From: Adiantum capillus-veneris
Lineage: Eukaryota; Streptophyta; Polypodiopsida; Polypodiales; Pteridaceae
DNA: 64,000 bases
Reading direction: 5' to 3'
NCBI GenBank assembly: GCA_014529385.2
Contig: CM043965.1
Span: 67,885,690-67,949,689, forward strand
The position numbers were made by a program, and so were the translations under genes. Below the pieces are notes generated by a model. That model did no database searches. It worked only from the letters and a program-made list of their open reading frames with translations, and was not told the DNA's origin. Below, piece by piece: positions 11,349 through 21,066 of the stretch (the first letter of the stretch is position 1; each line of letters starts with the position of its first letter).

Positions 11349-12540
11349 TTCTCCACTACCTCTCTTAACCCAATCGATATTGGAAATCTACTTACAACAA
11401 CATTTCAAGAACTTGGTTACAATCCTGGTAACAAAAAACTACCGGTACTCTTTCCCACTTACAAAGCACACAAACATAAATTCAGATGGATCTCAGATGC
11501 CTCAAATGGAATTTACATAGAAATTATAGACTCCACGACTAAATGTCTTAATTTAATCCTCACGGAACTAGAATATCATTGTGCAACTAAACAAAAAACA
11601 ACTCACGAGTTTCTCAGGATCAACTACAATTCATTTTGGATAATTAAGAACAGTATCAAACTAATCTTAATCCTCTCAAAACAAACTAATCTTAATCCTC
11701 TCAAAACAAATTACGCAAGTCTATACAATAGACATTACATAATGCTACAAAAATATTCCCATTTTTGGACCTATTGGTCTACTCTCTATTTTGGAAGAGT
11801 TGATTTTCAAAAATAGAGCAAAAAAACATTATTTTGTTATTTCACTCATTAAAGGACCAACTTGGGTGAAAAAAAAAAACACACACACACATAGCCCTTT
11901 TTCGCTTTAACCAAATGGAATTAAAACTACACCTCCATTGGCTTTTTAACAATTGCATTATCCAACTGGGAGCGCAATGTTTTAAACAACAAAAAGGAAT
12001 TCCTACGGGATTCTCTTTTTCACCAGTTGTGTCTAATTTTTACCTGGCTTACTTTGAATACAAATGGTATATCGGACAATTATGTAACTCAAACACACAC
12101 ACAAAAAACTCACACAATTCATGCATATTGCAAGATATATGGATGATCTTGTTAGCTTAAACAACATGTTTCTCAAAAGAACAACTTAGGGACATTTATC
12201 CCCTTGACGTGTTGAAAATTGAAGATATTGCTGACACAATTATTTCACTCAATGGAGAACCATTTACTACTCGTACACCTTATCTTGCATTAAAAATTAC
12301 GTTATTAGAACCATATAAAGTGGACCTTAAAATAGGATATAGCTGGAAACGAGATAAATTTCAATTTACTATTATTGACCTTATTAAAAAAAAAAGTACT
12401 CGCCCTTATAAAAATATGATTCATACTTGCTTAGGAATTCTCTACCTCATAATGTACTCATCTAGTAACTCCTTTGTAGCATTCAAAAAAATCTCTAACT
12501 GATCAACAAATTTATGCACAATGGGTTTCTAAAACCTAAA
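11349..12540 (+). pseudogene. Penelope-like reverse transcriptase core
   Basis: Continues the frame broken at 6120. Order of motifs: PVLFPTYKAHKHKFRWISDA (11436-11500), a block like the palm entry of Penelope RTs; QKGIPTGFSFSP then SNFYLAYFEY (about 11985-12062), the conserved Q-x-x-G-x-P-x-G box; and ARYMDDLV with the catalytic YMDD (about 12130-12150). Downstream, 12209-12502 gives YLALKITL and KRDKFQF, like the D-L-x-I and K-R-D-D-F segment of the family. Stops and frameshifts break it. No GIY-YIG endonuclease is visible after the RT, which would fit endonuclease-lacking types, but truncation is equally possible. Confidence 0.6.
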
Positions 12541-12621
12541 ATAATGAATACCATTATTCAATCTCTTTATAAAAATGAGTGGCGTGGAACTTAAGCCAAC
12601 ACAAATACCATCATCACTTTG

Positions 12622-12661
12622 ATGAGACAGTAGACCCCACTCTATGGGTCTACTGCCTCAT
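12622..12661. other. Perfectly placed 16-bp hairpin
   Basis: Left arm at 12622-12636 (ATGAGACAGTAGACC type) and right arm at 12647-12661 (GGTCTACTGCCTCAT) pair with a single A-C mismatch and a loop of about 8 bases. It lies just past the RT core. Possible transposon-end structure; no function can be shown. Confidence 0.6.
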
Positions 12662-12689
12662 AGAGTGAGTGTGCCTGGGTTTGGGTGGG

Positions 12690-12690
<1 letters not shown>

Positions 12691-12730
<40 letters not shown>
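12691..12730. repeat. (CA)n microsatellite
   Basis: A 40-bp AC run. Confidence 0.97.
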
Positions 12731-12732
<2 letters not shown>

Positions 12733-12960
12733 TGGTCATTGCCAAAAATATTGTTTTTAACTCCAATTTCCATACATCAATACAGACTTTATGCCTAGGA
12801 GTTAAAAAAACACAAACTTACCTACTTGATAACAGTTTTTACTACTCGAAATTCCTAACACACCTTGGATTGCTCCTTTTGTAAAAAAACCCGAGTCCAG
12901 TATAGCTTAATCGGCTAAATCTATAAATTCCCGCCCTACCTCCACTACACAAAGGATCAC

Positions 12961-13084
12961 AGCGTGCCCCAAGGAACCCTACTCTCAGACCCCACAGTGC
13001 ACGGTGCATGAAGTGTGAGACTAGCGTGCCCTAGGGAATCCTACTCTCAAACCCCACGGTGCACGGTGCATGATGTGTGAGACT
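12961..13084. repeat. 62-bp tandem repeat, two copies
   Basis: Copies start at 12961 and 13023, sharing AGCGTGCCC, CCCCAC and GTGCACGGTGCATGA blocks with few differences. The rest of 12731-13843 contains an A-run at 13200-13214 and otherwise nothing recognisable. Confidence 0.85.
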
Positions 13085-13842
13085 AGCATGTCTAGGTGGG
13101 GGACTTCCCATTTGCTGGCTCTTTGGAATGGATCGCCACCCTTAATTCTACTCTCTCACATGCATATTACTCCGAGCTCGACCCCCCACCCCCTCCCCCC
13201 AAAAAAAAAAAAAACACCCAAAACAAGAGGTCAACCCCTAGCAAGCCATAGTTGTTACACCCTACCCAATATGTCATCCTCGGGAGTTCCTTTGTCTGTT
13301 GGGGTGTGGAGGATGATGATGTCCAAAGGCGGTGGTGAGATAGTCTCCCTTAGTTCCTTTGCTAGGGAAATGTGCCCCAACATGTCCCTAGGCTACCGAG
13401 ATCATATCTCGGAGCCATGGAAAATGTAACTCCACTATCCACCTCTATGTCACAATGCAATGCCCTCACTTTTGAGTTCATGAGATAGACCCATAGGGAT
13501 TAGTAGATCTCAAGCTCTTCATTGCATAGCGCTTACATGTATAGCCATTGTCACGTCTATGCCATCATTGAGAGGCAAAGAGCAGCTCTAACAAGGTTCT
13601 TTATAGAGGAGGAGATTGATGTCACAAAGTAGCACCCATGAGAAGCAACAATAGAAGCAAAAGAAAAGTTTTAACAGAACAATCCTACGATACCTCAAAG
13701 ATTTATCAGACAAGTTTATGTGATATTACCTACAATGACAACTTACTGCATATATTGCACTCTGCAACTAGTGACCTAGACGTTCTCAAGTAGTCCCATA
13801 GGTTTTTCAACTCTTCCGTCTGATAGTTGGAGGACCACCATC

Positions 13843-13980
<138 letters not shown>

Positions 13981-14199
13981 TTTCCTCTGTTCCGGACTTC
14001 ACTCGGGCAATCCTTACATTTTGCCCTTGATATTGGGGACATATCATTGGATATTCTACAGCTCTACTATGTGCGCTTTTAATGCCTTTCCCTTTTAGAG
14101 CACCTCTGTGTTCTTTGTATTTGACCTTTCCGATGGGTTTTCCTCACGTTGAGGTTTCCCGTCTGTAAATTAATCCAAGATTTGCACCAACAAAAATGT

Positions 14200-14420
14200 G
14201 TGTGTGTGTGACTGAGAGAGAGAGAAGAAGAAGATCGTTTTAGGAAACTATCCCAAGAGATCTTGAAGAACTATCAGAGGAAGATTGTTTTAACGTTGTA
14301 GGAAACTATCCCAAGAGACCTTAAAGAACTATCAAACAAGGAGAGTTGAACTCAAGACCTGTTATTCAAGAGGGAAATGGCATAACCAATCTAGCACACT
14401 TTGGTGATAGAAAAAGGGAC
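14200..14420 (-). mobile_element. tRNA-derived SINE-like copy (inverted)
   Basis: On the minus strand it reads a D-arm-like segment (CTAGATTGGTTATGCC), then a T-arm or B-box-like segment (GTCTTGAGTTCAACTCTC, matching GWTCRANNC), then a body with AAGGTCTCTTGGGATAGTTTCC, the last part in two copies, and a CT-rich tail near 14210-14225. The same order is found on the plus strand at 17585-17760. A tRNA-like head, short body and simple tail fit a SINE. Confidence 0.55.
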
Positions 14421-14662
14421 ATTACAGAATCATAAACTATTAGATGTGAACTAAGCAACTAACTAGAACTATGTAGGATATGAATAGAGGGGTTAAAGTA
14501 GTGACTAAGGGCTAATACAACAAAATGTGGGGGTGTGTGTGGGGATATAATGGGTAAGAGCTTATACAAAGGCTGGTACAAGATGAGCAAGGTGTACAAT
14601 CCTCAAAAGAGCTAAATCATAGGAGATCCATCATCGATCGTTGGCAGATCTCATCAATTTCC

Positions 14663-14712
<50 letters not shown>

Positions 14713-15112
14713 TTTGAACAAGAAACAAGAAACTCAAAACTTCATGTGGCATGAACCAACCAATCAAAATTACCTACTGCTGCAACCTGAAGAACAAACA
14801 AATCCGCAAAACCTTCGAGTAATCAACATGTAAACCATGTGATGTGCCAAGGTCAAGAAGCTTTGCAGAGTAGCTTATTAAACAAAACAATTCTCCCAAA
14901 AAAAATTCCATTCAAAAATGGCAAAAATGTAAAATTGAAAATTTCCTTCGTTTATATAAATTGTCTACATTGAACACTTTGAAAGGTGGGAAATTCTTCC
15001 TTTTCTAGATTTCCTCACCATTGAGCCTTGGAAATATACTACAACTCTGCACTGTAAAAAAATGCCATCCAACAACTACCATTGACTAACCCTACTCCAT
15101 GCATCCTCTCCC
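14421..15112. other. PRP18 3' flank with (GA)n run
   Basis: Holds a GA run at 14666-14710 and otherwise unique-looking sequence. As the PRP18 gene reads leftward, 15112 down to perhaps 14880 is its likely 3' untranslated region; no clear AATAAA signal was seen. Confidence 0.5.
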
Positions 15113-15478
15113 CTATGTAATGAGATTCCCCACCTCTTGCTGTAGATGAGATTGCGTCCCGTTCCCATTGCAAACACCATTGCATTGTACAAGTTTAGAA
15201 AGCACTGCCGGATAGCGTCGTTGACAAAGCGTCATCAAACGCTTTACAGACTGCAAAACCTTGTGTGTGATCTCATTTGCAGATGCTTGAGCACCAGCAT
15301 TGGCAGAAATCCTTTCTCTTACCGCACGCTCATGACTGTCGAGGATAGTGATACCAATGGGACAAGGTGCATAGTAGATGGCAAGCTTGATAAACTGATC
15401 CATAGCTGCCACATAGTCCCTTTGTAAGCAGTTTGTCACAATACACACCAAAGCTTGCCTCATGTCAAGTGGCAACAT
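15113..15478 (-). CDS. PRP18: PRP18 pre-mRNA-splicing factor, C-terminal exon
   Basis: 121 codons plus a TAG at 15115-15113. PRP18 is a U5-associated factor acting in the second catalytic step of splicing in the nucleus. The exon gives most of the helical Prp18 domain: MLPLDMRQALV, RDYVAAMDQFIKLAI, APCPIGITI, SHERAVRERI, then LQSVKRLMTLCQRRYP. It aligns without gaps to plant Prp18 as I remember it. A good acceptor, TTGCAG, ends at 15479, and the exon starts in phase 0. Unusual: the normally near-invariant block is changed (GNAPWPIGVT to YYAPCPIGIT; the MNDETxRK loop to SANEITHK), so it may be a diverged paralogue or an early pseudogene, although no stop or frameshift is present. The partner exon is at 56229-55417. 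Confidence 0.88.
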   Translation of the reverse strand: MLPLDMRQALVCIVTNCLQRDYVAAMDQFIKLAIYYAPCPIGITILDSHERAVRERISANAGAQASANEITHKVLQSVKRLMTLCQRRYPAVLSKLVQCNGVCNGNGTQSHLQQEVGNLIT

Positions 15479-15484
15479 CTGCAA

Positions 15485-15709
15485 CAGTTCAAAATCAACC
15501 TGGTGTTAGCCTCTTGTATAACCTCAAATCCGGCATAGCAATTTTAGCAAAAATACTCTGAATAGGAAACAAACATAATAGCACAAGAAGAATCCTCTTG
15601 GAAATAAGAATAAAAGGATAGCAAGAACACTCAGTGTTTTCAAATGCAACTGGACAAAAGTATCAAGAATTCAACCAGTCAAAACAACCAAGAGGGTAAC
15701 TCTCTCTCT
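15485..15709. other. Intron sequence next to the acceptor
   Basis: About 225 bp between the PRP18 acceptor and LINE A with no gene or repeat seen. It should contain the branch point. Confidence 0.4.
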
Positions 15710-17404
15710 CTTGCAGGGTCATGGATCCCTTTGTTGTTGTATGCAGATGATATTGTATTGATAGCAGAATCACCATATGGAATGCAGAGGCAGCTAGATG
15801 CATTACATAAATTCGCGGAGGATAGTGGACTGTCGGTAAACTTGGGTAAAACCAAAGTTATGGTGTTTAACACCAGTGGGTTAGGAGATCGGCACCTACA
15901 TTTGCATATGGCCAGGATACAGTAGAGTACACAGATGCATACACATACCTTGGTGTGGTATTTGCAGGACCGAAGTTTACTCTTAAGAAAGCAGCAGATG
16001 CTAGATTATCCAGAGCCTCTGCGGCCTTGGGAGGGTCGGAGAGGATGTGTTCACAAGTGCAGTTTCAAGAACCACGAACAAACCTTTGGCTCTTTGATAC
16101 TATGGTGGCTTCGGCTATGCTTTATGGGGTCCAAATTTGGGGACCATCTATGGATCAGGATAATTGGAAGTCAATGGAGAGACCTTTGGTATCTATGATT
16201 TCCCGAATGATTAGAGCCAAGGCCTCCGTACCACACGCGATTACCCGAGCGGCACTAGCGGCCCCTCTGATAGAAATTGAAGCACTTAACAGATCAATGT
16301 CCTTTATACATGGTTTGTGGGATACAAATAATTGCCGATATACTAGACTGGCCCTCGAATCCTCTCGACAATTAGCAATGAAAGGGGATACATCATACTG
16401 GTATGTGCAACTGTCCTCGTGGTTTCAGAGACACGGGTTCAGTATGGAAAGATTACCCCCCTTCCAATACTCTCTTGAGGCTCCATCACTGGCAATTACA
16501 CGAACGGAGATTAATAAAATCATCCAATAGGATCTTATACAGTTGGATACTAAGAGGACATGGGTAGACCCTACACAAGAATTGGGCACGAAGATGGCCG
16601 ACTACAAAGAAAACTTCCTACAACTATCTGAAGATGGATTTGTGATTCGCCCAAGTTACATGGATACCCACCTGTCTCATGGTTTGAGATGTGCTATTGG
16701 TCAGATTCATACATCCTCACACCAGTTGGAAATTGAATTTGGCAGATTTAGGGGAATCCCACCTGAGAGCAAAATTTGCAAGTTATGCGGAATGGAGCCG
16801 GAGACAGAATTACACTATATATGCCACTGCACAGTATACTATGAGATACGTGGGCGTTTTCATTGCCTCTTTAAAGAAGGCTTTGGACCTCTAGATAGAA
16901 TCATGCAATACCAAGATCAAAGATGCTTAGGCTTGTACCTACTGGAACTACATCGGCACAGGGATAATCTAATGAGAAGACAAAGAGCACTACAGCCTCA
17001 GAGGCAGATCACAGATTTCTTCGGATAGAGAGAAGTAGGAGTGGAAGGAGAAGCAAGAGGCCAGCAGCCAGCACAAAGGAGTACCCACATTCATACCAAA
17101 GGCACCCTAATTGACAGAGCAATTGAGCTTAGGAAATCGAGACGACCACGACCAAGATGCAGAAGCACACTTCACCGGAGGAGACTACAACAAAGGATTA
17201 GAAGCATTCTAGCCAGACACCCAGAATGCTCCTAAGAAGTTTATTTAATACTTTGTATTTAGTTTTTCACATTTATTTTCACACTTTCACACTTAGTACT
17301 TTAGTACTAAGGTACCCAGACATTGTAACAGATTCACCACTTTGTATCAGTCTGGTCTCATAAGTTATTCTGGCCTTTTGAAGACGTTAATATAACATTT
17401 CATT

Positions 17405-17408
<4 letters not shown>
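15710..17408 (+). mobile_element. LINE A, 5'-truncated non-LTR retrotransposon
   Basis: Starts inside the RT domain just before the catalytic box LLYADDIVLI (about 15735-15765), as expected of incomplete target-primed reverse transcription. It runs through the RT thumb and C-terminal domain to a zinc-knuckle-like segment CKLCGMEPETELHYICHC (about 16780-16833), then a 3' untranslated region ending TTTCATTTCAT followed by a CT run instead of poly(A). The coding region has a frameshift near 15920 and a TAG at 16528. It is the same family as LINE B, with many identical blocks. Confidence 0.88.
15955..17028 (+). pseudogene. LINE A ORF2 C-terminal part
   Basis: Two frames in register (15955-16530 and 16543-17028) separated by one stop. 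Blocks include ERMCSQVQFQEPRTNLWLF, LYGVQIWGPS and ISRMIRAKAS, all matched by LINE B at 28210-28440. The Cys/His cluster near 16780-16833 is a typical non-LTR ORF2 end and may bind RNA. The small frame at 17041-17235 after the stop is Arg-rich and probably 3' untranslated sequence. Confidence 0.8.

Positions 17409-17453
<45 letters not shown>
17409..17453. repeat. (CT)n tail of LINE A
   Basis: A CT run directly at the LINE 3' end. Confidence 0.93.
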
Positions 17454-17456
<3 letters not shown>

Positions 17457-17530
17457 TCTTCTCGTCGGATAGATCTTTAAGGTCTCTTGGGATAGTTTCC
17501 TATGATGCTAAAACTCTCTTCTTTTCGGGT
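17454..17530 (+). mobile_element. SINE-like fragment (3' part)
   Basis: Contains CAACTCTTCTCGTCGGATAG and AAGGTCTCTTGGGATAGTTT, matching the body of the copy at 17585-17710. The tRNA-like head is missing. Confidence 0.5.
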
Positions 17531-17584
17531 GTGTGCGTGGGTGTGGGTGTGGGTGAGCTAATAAAAAGGGGAAAATGGTATAAC

Positions 17585-17702
17585 CTTTCTATCACCTATG
17601 TGTGGTAGATTGGTTATGCCATTTCCCTCTTGAATAACAGGTCTTGAGTTCAACTCTCCTCGTCGATAGAGCTTTAAGGTCTCTTGGGATAGTTTCCTGC
17701 GC

Positions 17703-17760
<58 letters not shown>
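17585..17760 (+). mobile_element. tRNA-derived SINE-like copy with (CT)n tail
   Basis: Reads TGGTAGATTGGTTATGCC (D-arm or A-box-like), CAGGTCTTGAGTTCAACTC (T-arm or B-box-like) and the body AAGGTCTCTTGGGATAGTTT, ending in a CT run at 17711-17759. The distance between the two boxes is close to that in a tRNA. The mirror copy is at 14200-14420. No SINE name is claimed. Confidence 0.55.
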
Positions 17761-17761
<1 letters not shown>

Positions 17762-17819
17762 GTCAGAGAGCTCACCCTTTGTATCAGCTTTCACCCCACC
17801 CCTACCCACTATTTTCTTT

Positions 17820-17936
17820 TCAGTTCTTTGTACTTTTTGTACCCAGACCTGGTATTAGATTCACCACATTTAACCTTTTGATCTCATAGGTCATTTTGGC
17901 CTTTTGAAGACGTTAATATTACATTTCATTTCATCA

Positions 17937-17981
<45 letters not shown>
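17820..17981 (+). mobile_element. LINE 3'-end fragment with (CT)n tail
   Basis: About 115 bp matching the LINE A 3' end (GATTCACCAC, GGCCTTTTGAAGACGTTAAT, TTTCATTTCAT), followed by a CT run at 17938-17981. A very short LINE copy, again with CT rather than A tail. Confidence 0.75.
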
Positions 17982-17984
<3 letters not shown>

Positions 17985-18436
17985 CACTGCATCTCCCCTG
18001 CACGTGGCTGAGCACTGCTGAGCGCGCCACTACCTGCTGCTTTCACCTGCGCGTGGCTGAGCTGCTGCTGCGCGCCACTACCTGCCTAAGGATTGCTGCC
18101 CGCCCCACAGAAGAACACACTCCCTCCCCCACCTCCCAGCAGGTGCAGGTCCCCCCCCCCCCCCCCCCCAAAACCCACCCCCCGCAAGTGCAAAAAACCA
18201 CAACTAATCAGATTCTCTGATTTTCTGAATTCCTGCAAGGTGCAAGGAAGACTCAGAGAAAATTATTTTTCAGTTTTATTCAGTCTTCAGAATTGCTTCA
18301 TAATTTCATATTTTCTGAGTTTTTGCAGAAAACAAAAAAAGACTCAGAGTTACATCAGAAAATTTTTCAAAAATTGCAGGATTCAAATCAGTTTTTCAGA
18401 GTTTCAAAAATTATTCAGAAAATCGCATACTGCATA
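17982..18436 (+). other. LINE B 5' leader
   Basis: GC-rich near-repeats of CACGTGGCTGAGC and GCGCGCCACTACCTGC type (17985-18085), a C-run at 18150-18168, then AT-rich sequence up to the first ORF1 methionine. Probably the 5' untranslated region of LINE B. Confidence 0.45.
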
Positions 18437-19414
18437 ATGTATGCAAGATGTATGGACATGTATGCCTTATGTGAGTTTGATTTGATGGAGGTCATGAGCA
18501 CTTCGCCAGTGTGCAAGCCCCATACGAAGGCAACCTTTGTGCTTACAAACAAGCGGATAACACAAATGAAAAGGGAGATGAAAGAATGGAAAGCAGAAAT
18601 GGAAGGATGGTGGAAAGAGAAGGCCAACCTTCTTCAAATGTTTCTCAACAAAGGCGCGCAATGGAAGAAGGAGAAAGAGGACTTGCACGCAGAGCTACAA
18701 GGACTTAAGGCGGATTCACAAGCACATAAAGAAGAGGTCTCAGCCCTCAAGCAAGAGCTTGCTGATAGAGCAAGCAGTGGAATAGAGGAAGGGGAATTCC
18801 AGCCCTCAGTGATAGAGGAAATCGAGGTCATCAGGGAGCAGGTACGGATGATCAAAGAGGAGGAGAAACAGAATGTGGTAAAGACGTCTTCGTGGTTGGA
18901 TGTGATCACGAAGACACAAAAGAAGGCGGATGAGGCCGAGAAATGGATAGAAGTCGCTAAGAAAGGGAAAGGGAAAGAAACCACATCTGTCCCCACTCCT
19001 ACAATCATCAACATGACTCTAGAAGAAGAGCAGCGAAGGAAAACTAGAGCTTTGCATATACGAGTAACCGGTCTAAAAGACCGAGATGATGTGGCAAGGG
19101 AAGTCGAAGAACTTCTCCGTATGATGGGGAGTGAGGCTACTCATACAAAGGCATGGAGGGTGGGGAAGAAGACGCAAGGAAGTGGGGAGACTTCCAAGGA
19201 GAGAGCTTTAATCATGTGTTTCCCATCCATGGAGGCAAAGGACTTCTTGAAGAGGCGTCCTACACTTAAGAAAACGGGCATATTCCTTGGAGATGACCTC
19301 ACTCTCACACAACTTGCGCATATGAGAGAGGTAATGCCGGAGATTCAAGCGGCAAGTGAGAAGGGAAAGACGGTCTTCTACAGAGATGGTCGGGTGGTGA
19401 TTGTCGGGTGGTGA
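18437..19414 (+). pseudogene. LINE B ORF1, intact coiled-coil RNA-binding-type protein
   Basis: An open frame of about 325 codons from the ATG at 18437 (the frame itself is open from 18293). Residues about 25-125 are Lys/Glu-rich with heptad-like spacing, predicting a coiled coil (EMKEWKAEMEGWW, KKEKEDLHAELQGLKADSQ). The C-terminal half has an RRM-like unit starting ALHIRVTGLKDRDD, then ERALIMCFPS and GKTVFYRDGRVVIVG, the layout of LINE ORF1 proteins that trimerise and bind element RNA. ORF1 is intact although the rest of the element is broken. Confidence 0.75.
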
Positions 19415-19584
19415 TTGTAGAGTGGCGCTCCACATGACTGTGCGAGACCTATGGGACCACACTCAAAGTTGCCACTTGGAATTGTAATGGATCTATGCGC
19501 CTTGATGTGGGTGCTTTTGAGGATAGTTTTATGGGAAGAGACATCGTCTTCTACTCTTAGATACATCAGACCCCTGGGCAGTCT

Positions 19585-20270
19585 ATGCCTCACATTAGTG
19601 GATATAGATGGGAGACAGCCTGTAGACAGGAGACACGATCAGAGCACAGAGGGCGAGGCTCAGGAGGAGTGGCAGTGTTATTCAGGGAGGAGTTGCAACC
19701 ATTGATACATATAGCTCGCAGGGATGAGCAAGCTAGGTACATGTGGGTGAGATTGAGAGCAGAGAGATGCAGATATCTTTACATTGCTATTTGCTACTTT
19801 CCCCCGAGCACGTCAGTTTATGCACCACCCAGACGACGGTCCCCCTTCTCTATTTTGGATGATGACATTTGAGAGCTCTCTAGAGATGGTGACATCATCA
19901 TTCTAGGGGACTTCAATGCTAGGACTGCAGATCATCAGACAGTATTTTATGATACTTCAGAGGAGATGCTAAGAGACCTGGATGTTGCAGAGACGGGCCT
20001 ATCCAGACTATCACAGGATGGGGAACACACTGAGTATGGACGACACTTGATAGACATGGGGACTACACATGGATTGGCCATTTTGAATGGCCTACAGAGA
20101 TTTCCCGCTGCGGGGGGTTTTACATGCTTTTCACACAGACATGGAGCCAGCACAGTGGATTATATCATGGCACAGCCGAGCCTCATGTCTCATATCTAGA
20201 ATCTCACGGTTGGACCCAAACCTGTGGGTGTGGCGGTAGATCATGCTCTTGTGTCGTTTACCATCTCTTT
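19585..20270 (+). pseudogene. LINE B AP-type endonuclease
   Basis: One frame with stops at 19870 and 20197. It contains GGVAVLF, YLYIAICYFPP, the hallmark IIILGDFNART, then GFTCFSHRHGASTVDYI and the terminal DHALVSF, which are conserved APE endonuclease motifs. The enzyme nicks target DNA to prime reverse transcription in this class. The 5' part (about 19440-19585) is frameshifted. Confidence 0.85.
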
Positions 20271-20525
20271 TCAGTTTAGTGTAGCACACAGGCCACGGGC
20301 AGCAGCCCCTACTCGCTACACCTTCACGCGGGAGACGGACTCTATATACATAGATGGGATCTACAGACGCCTATGCACAAAGGAGCCAAGGCGACCTCTG
20401 GAGGAGCTTACTACTATATTGACACAAACACTATATGATGAAGCAGCAGAGGCATACCCACATACCCAGCTTGAGCAGAGACGCCGTTCGGGGAGCATGC
20501 CCCAGAACAGCTGGTATGATGAGGA

Positions 20526-21066
20526 ATGCCGGGACACCAGAGCCAAACTTCAGAGGAGGTACTTTTGGGGGACATCACTCACAGACAGTCACAGATTGAC
20601 TTCCGACGCCTAGTGCGGCGGAAGAAGAGGGCATTTTTGGCTCGCCTAGAGCAGGATCTATACCAGCTATTCTTGAGTCAGGACTCGCGTGAGGCATGGC
20701 GGCTCTTTCATGAGCAGTCCCCCCCCCCCCCCTGCCATTACTTCTACACAGGCCTGGGGCCAATACGCATCATCTCTGTACACAGTTCCTGAGCAGCCCT
20801 CCCTTCCCGACCCCCCCGATCCATACCCACACACATGTGCTTTTTTCACCGTTGAGATGGTGAGGAAGGCCATTGACAGGATGAGGACTGGGAAAGCATA
20901 TGATCATGATGGCTTAGTGGGTGAGCATTTCACGCATGCCTGAGATCTACTAGCACAGCTTCTAGCAGTTATGTTTAACCGTACCATGTGTGAGGGCTTG
21001 CCTGATACTTGGAGCCTATCTACTATTGTACCTATCTTCAAGTCGGGAGACCCTATGGAGCCTGGG
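20526..21066 (+). pseudogene. LINE B RT, N-terminal part
   Basis: After frameshifts, FRRLVRRKKRAFLARLEQDL leads into the RT entry block (VRKAIDRMRTGKAYDHDGLVGE near 20860-20930), then LPDTWSLSTIVPIFKSGDP near 21000. A C-run at 20720-20733 probably caused one shift. The frame stops at the LTR insertion at 21067. Confidence 0.85.
21062..21066. other. Left TSD of solo LTR (CTGGG)
   Basis: Identical to 22342-22346. Confidence 0.93.

Noticed and set aside
15146-15427. Plus-strand frame opposite the PRP18 exon
   Set aside because: The minus-strand frame matches a known protein family without gaps; the plus frame matches nothing.
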